From assembly GCA_009780445.1 (NCBI GenBank), contig WRAA01000086.1, forward strand, positions 1-8,018: 8,018 nt of DNA, read 5' to 3'. The DNA comes from Defluviitaleaceae bacterium. GTDB taxonomy: Bacteria; Bacillota; Clostridia; Lachnospirales; WRAA01. The position numbers were made by a program, and so were the translations under genes. This document shows, piece after piece, positions 6,521-8,018 of this stretch. The notes beneath the pieces were generated by a model. The model saw nothing but the letters and a program-made list of their open reading frames with translations, did no database searches and was not told the origin of the DNA. The number at the start of each line of letters is the position of its first letter. Position 1 is the first letter of the stretch.

Positions 6521-6964
6521 ATGGAGCTAAAGATAACGGAACTGCTGACGGCGAAGTTCCAGGAAGCGTTAAAGGTCAAGGACAAGGTGCAGTCCGGCTT
6601 TAACTTTTCGCTCACGCTGAACAAGCTGGACGAAGAACAGCTTCGGCACCGTCTGCACGGAATGATCGACAACATCACCGTGCAGGGCAAGAAGATCGCC
6701 GACCACATGGACATCGGCGATCTTCGGCAGTACCGCGCCATGATAGCCGAGTTTATAAACGAAGTCGTGACGAACTCGCACAAGTTTTCGCGCGACAACT
6801 TCCTGGATAAGCGCGGGCGGCACCGCGTGTACGGCATCGTAAAGCTTGTGGACAAGAATCTGGACGAGCTGGCGCAGGAGCTTCTCAAGACGGAGAAGGA
6901 TCACATCAAGATACTGGACAGGATGGGCGACATACGCGGCTTGCTGCTGGATATAGCGATTTAG
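6521..6964 (+). CDS. yaaR: YaaR family protein (DUF327)
   Basis: This 147-aa protein belongs to the YaaR/DUF327 family, found in Bacillota between darA and holB; its molecular function is not known. It is predicted to be largely helical, charged and cytosolic, with no membrane segment. The conserved C-terminal half is clear: GDLRQYRAMIAEFINEVV, then DKRGRHRVYGIVKLVDKNL, then the family ending ILDRMGDIRGLLLDI. The ATG is preceded by GAAGGGCGG about five bases upstream. The protein ends where relatives end, so it is not truncated, although its TAG stop lies within the first bases of RNA-like copy B. Conserved linkage with the clamp-loader gene hints at a replication-associated role, but that is only guilt by association. 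Confidence 0.92.
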   Translation: MELKITELLTAKFQEALKVKDKVQSGFNFSLTLNKLDEEQLRHRLHGMIDNITVQGKKIADHMDIGDLRQYRAMIAEFINEVVTNSHKFSRDNFLDKRGRHRVYGIVKLVDKNLDELAQELLKTEKDHIKILDRMGDIRGLLLDIAI

Positions 6965-7167
6965 GGTCTGTAAGCAAGTAAACTTCCCAAGCTTCCGCAG
7001 GATTTTTGCGCGGATGCAAGGAAGTGACGACGACGCGTGCCTAGGCTGCATAGGCGAGCAGTTCGGCAATAGCCGAACGACCAGCCCAAAGGCACGCTGG
7101 AAGGAGCTGACGCAGCAGCCGTGCAAAAAGACAAGGAAGATGGGAAGTTTACTTGCTTACAGACCCT
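6963..7167 (+). ncRNA. Structured RNA-like element, copy B, bounded by a 27-bp perfect inverted repeat
   Basis: The outer stem is a perfect 27-bp inverted repeat, 6963-6989 with 7141-7167 (arm begins AGGGTCTGTAAGC). A small bulge leads to CTTCC (6992-6996) pairing GGAAG (7135-7139). Then comes an internal loop GCAGGA (6997-7002) opposite GACAA (7130-7134), and an 11-bp stem (7003-7013 with 7119-7129, one G.U). An 8-bp stem GCGTGCCT/AGGCACGC (7035-7042 with 7090-7097) encloses an extra hairpin GTTCGGC-AATA-GCCGAAC (7061-7078) that copy A lacks. The loop, junction and apical stem match copy A (1-132, minus strand). It has no T-tail and no promoter of its own, so it would be carried on the darA-yaaR transcript as an intergenic structure before holB. 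TTA flanks both outer edges, compatible with insertion of a mobile palindrome. The RNA class is not recognised. Confidence 0.65.
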
Positions 7168-7192
7168 TAATACGTATGATTTAAAGGATATA

Positions 7193-8018
7193 GTGGGAAA
7201 CGAGCAGGTTGTGGCGGCGCTGCGCGGTGCGGCGGACTGCGGGCGTGTGCCGCACGCGTTATGTGTGGCGGGCAAGCCCGGCAGCGGGCGCAAGATGTTG
7301 TCCTATGCCTTTGCGAAGGCCTTGCAGTGTGAGGCCGGGCGCGGGGCGCAAACTTGCGGTGTGTGCGCGTCGTGCATCGCGCTGGAGGCCGGCACGCACC
7401 CCGACGTTATCCGCATACGCGCGGAGAAGAACAGCATCGGCGTGGACGTGGTGCGCGAGAGGATCGTCGCCGAAATGTCCTACAAGCCGTACCGCTATGC
7501 GTACAAGATATTTGTGGTGGAGGACGCTTGTGCGCTGACACCGCAGGCGCAGAACGCCATGCTCAAAACGCTGGAAGAGCCGTGCGGCTACGGCGTGATA
7601 ATTCTTGTGGCGGATAGGGTAGACAACCTGTTGCCTACCGTGAGGTCGCGCTGTGTGATGTTTGCCATGCGCAGCGTGGGAGAGGACAAGGCGGCGGAGT
7701 ACCTTCGGCTACGCTTAGGCATCGGCGCGGAGGACGCGGCACAGCTTGCGCAGCTTTCGCAAGGGCTGATAGGCCGCGCGGTGCAGCTGGCTTCCGACGA
7801 GGAATACCGCGCTCTGCGAAGCCACACCCAACGCCTGGCGGAACACGCCGCGGTATGCTCCGTGGTGGAGCTGTTCGCCTTTTCGAAGGAGCTGGAGCAG
7901 TACAAGCACCGCTTGGCCGACGTGTTCGAGATACTCATACATTACTACAGAGAAGAGTCGGCCGCGCAGGACGTTCTTGACAAAGCCCGCGCAAGGCTTC
8001 GGCACAACGGAAACTTTC
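7193..8018 (+). CDS. holB: DNA polymerase III subunit delta prime, N-terminal part (cut by window end)
   Basis: HolB is the delta prime subunit of the clamp loader, an AAA+ protein that helps open and place the beta clamp. About 275 residues are visible. VPHALCVAGKPGSGRK (residues 19-34) holds a P-loop-like sequence, with Arg-Lys where the usual Lys-Thr/Ser stands; delta prime often does not hydrolyse ATP. A Cys4 zinc module follows (Cys46, 55, 58, 61), then FVVEDACALTPQAQNAMLKTLEEP, and the clamp-loader SRC motif in TVRSRC (152-154). There is no ATG. GTG 7193 has AAAGGA (7183-7188) four bases upstream and is used here. The family-like residues DLKDI lie in frame just before it, so the true or ancestral start may be further upstream (see findings). 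The gene runs past the right edge. Its place after yaaR is conserved in Bacillota. Confidence 0.9.
   Translation, partial: MGNEQVVAALRGAADCGRVPHALCVAGKPGSGRKMLSYAFAKALQCEAGRGAQTCGVCASCIALEAGTHPDVIRIRAEKNSIGVDVVRERIVAEMSYKPYRYAYKIFVVEDACALTPQAQNAMLKTLEEPCGYGVIILVADRVDNLLPTVRSRCVMFAMRSVGEDKAAEYLRLRLGIGAEDAAQLAQLSQGLIGRAVQLASDEEYRALRSHTQRLAEHAAVCSVVELFAFSKELEQYKHRLADVFEILIHYYREESAAQDVLDKARARLRHNGNF

Noticed and set aside
7153..7180. TTGCTT (7153-7158) and TATGAT (7175-7180), spacing 16, as a holB promoter
   Set aside because: The predicted start near 7187 would leave about six bases before GTG 7193 and would remove most of the ribosome binding site. The -35 lies in the inverted-repeat arm, so the match is probably chance.
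7121..7192. In-frame GTG at 7121 as the holB start
   Set aside because: It would translate the 3' side of copy B (VQKDKEDGKFTCL...), has no good ribosome binding site, and the added residues are not family-like except for the last few before GTG 7193.
1..8018. tRNA, rRNA, CRISPR array, transposase or defence genes
   Set aside because: I searched by eye for cloverleaf ends, regularly spaced direct repeats and DDE/HUH-type protein motifs and found none. The only repeats are the palindromic elements and the darA promoter duplication.

Overview
The window is a GC-rich stretch of bacterial chromosome. It reads as a Bacillota genome, most likely class Clostridia. The evidence is the gene order darA (yaaQ)-yaaR-holB, which is characteristic of Bacillota, the recJ-apt pairing, a long PRPP-synthetase variant of the kind found in clostridia, and strong GGAGG-type ribosome binding sites. 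I cannot name a genus. All protein genes are on the + strand.

Layout. Bases 1-132 hold one copy (A, - strand sense) of an imperfectly palindromic, RNA-like element. A 42-residue conserved-looking small protein follows (208-336) with its own ribosome binding site and a terminator-like hairpin. A sigma-A-type promoter at 378-407 then opens a tightly packed operon: recJ (458-2251), apt (2284-2793), a PRPP synthetase (2806-3981), ispF (3978-4454) and cysS (4466-5890). It covers DNA repair, purine salvage with its PRPP supply, isoprenoid synthesis and tRNA charging. It ends at a symmetric A/T-tailed hairpin lying inside the last codons of cysS.

Bases 5891-6177 carry no credible gene. They hold a run of five hairpins (5903-6033) whose imperfect stems fit a minus-strand RNA better, then a promoter region with a 15-bp direct repeat carrying two extended -10 boxes exactly 20 bp apart. 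This drives the second group: darA (c-di-AMP receptor), yaaR (DUF327), and holB (DNA polymerase III delta prime, cut by the window end). A second copy (B, + strand) of the RNA-like element sits between yaaR and holB, beginning inside the yaaR stop codon. The holB reading frame has no ATG and may have lost one base at its original start.

The housekeeping genes are ordinary. The most interesting signal is the element seen in copies A and B. Their stems differ in sequence yet stay paired, while the internal loop and junction sequences are conserved. That is the signature of a structured RNA family, or of a mobile palindromic repeat under RNA-level selection. I cannot match it from memory to a named class.
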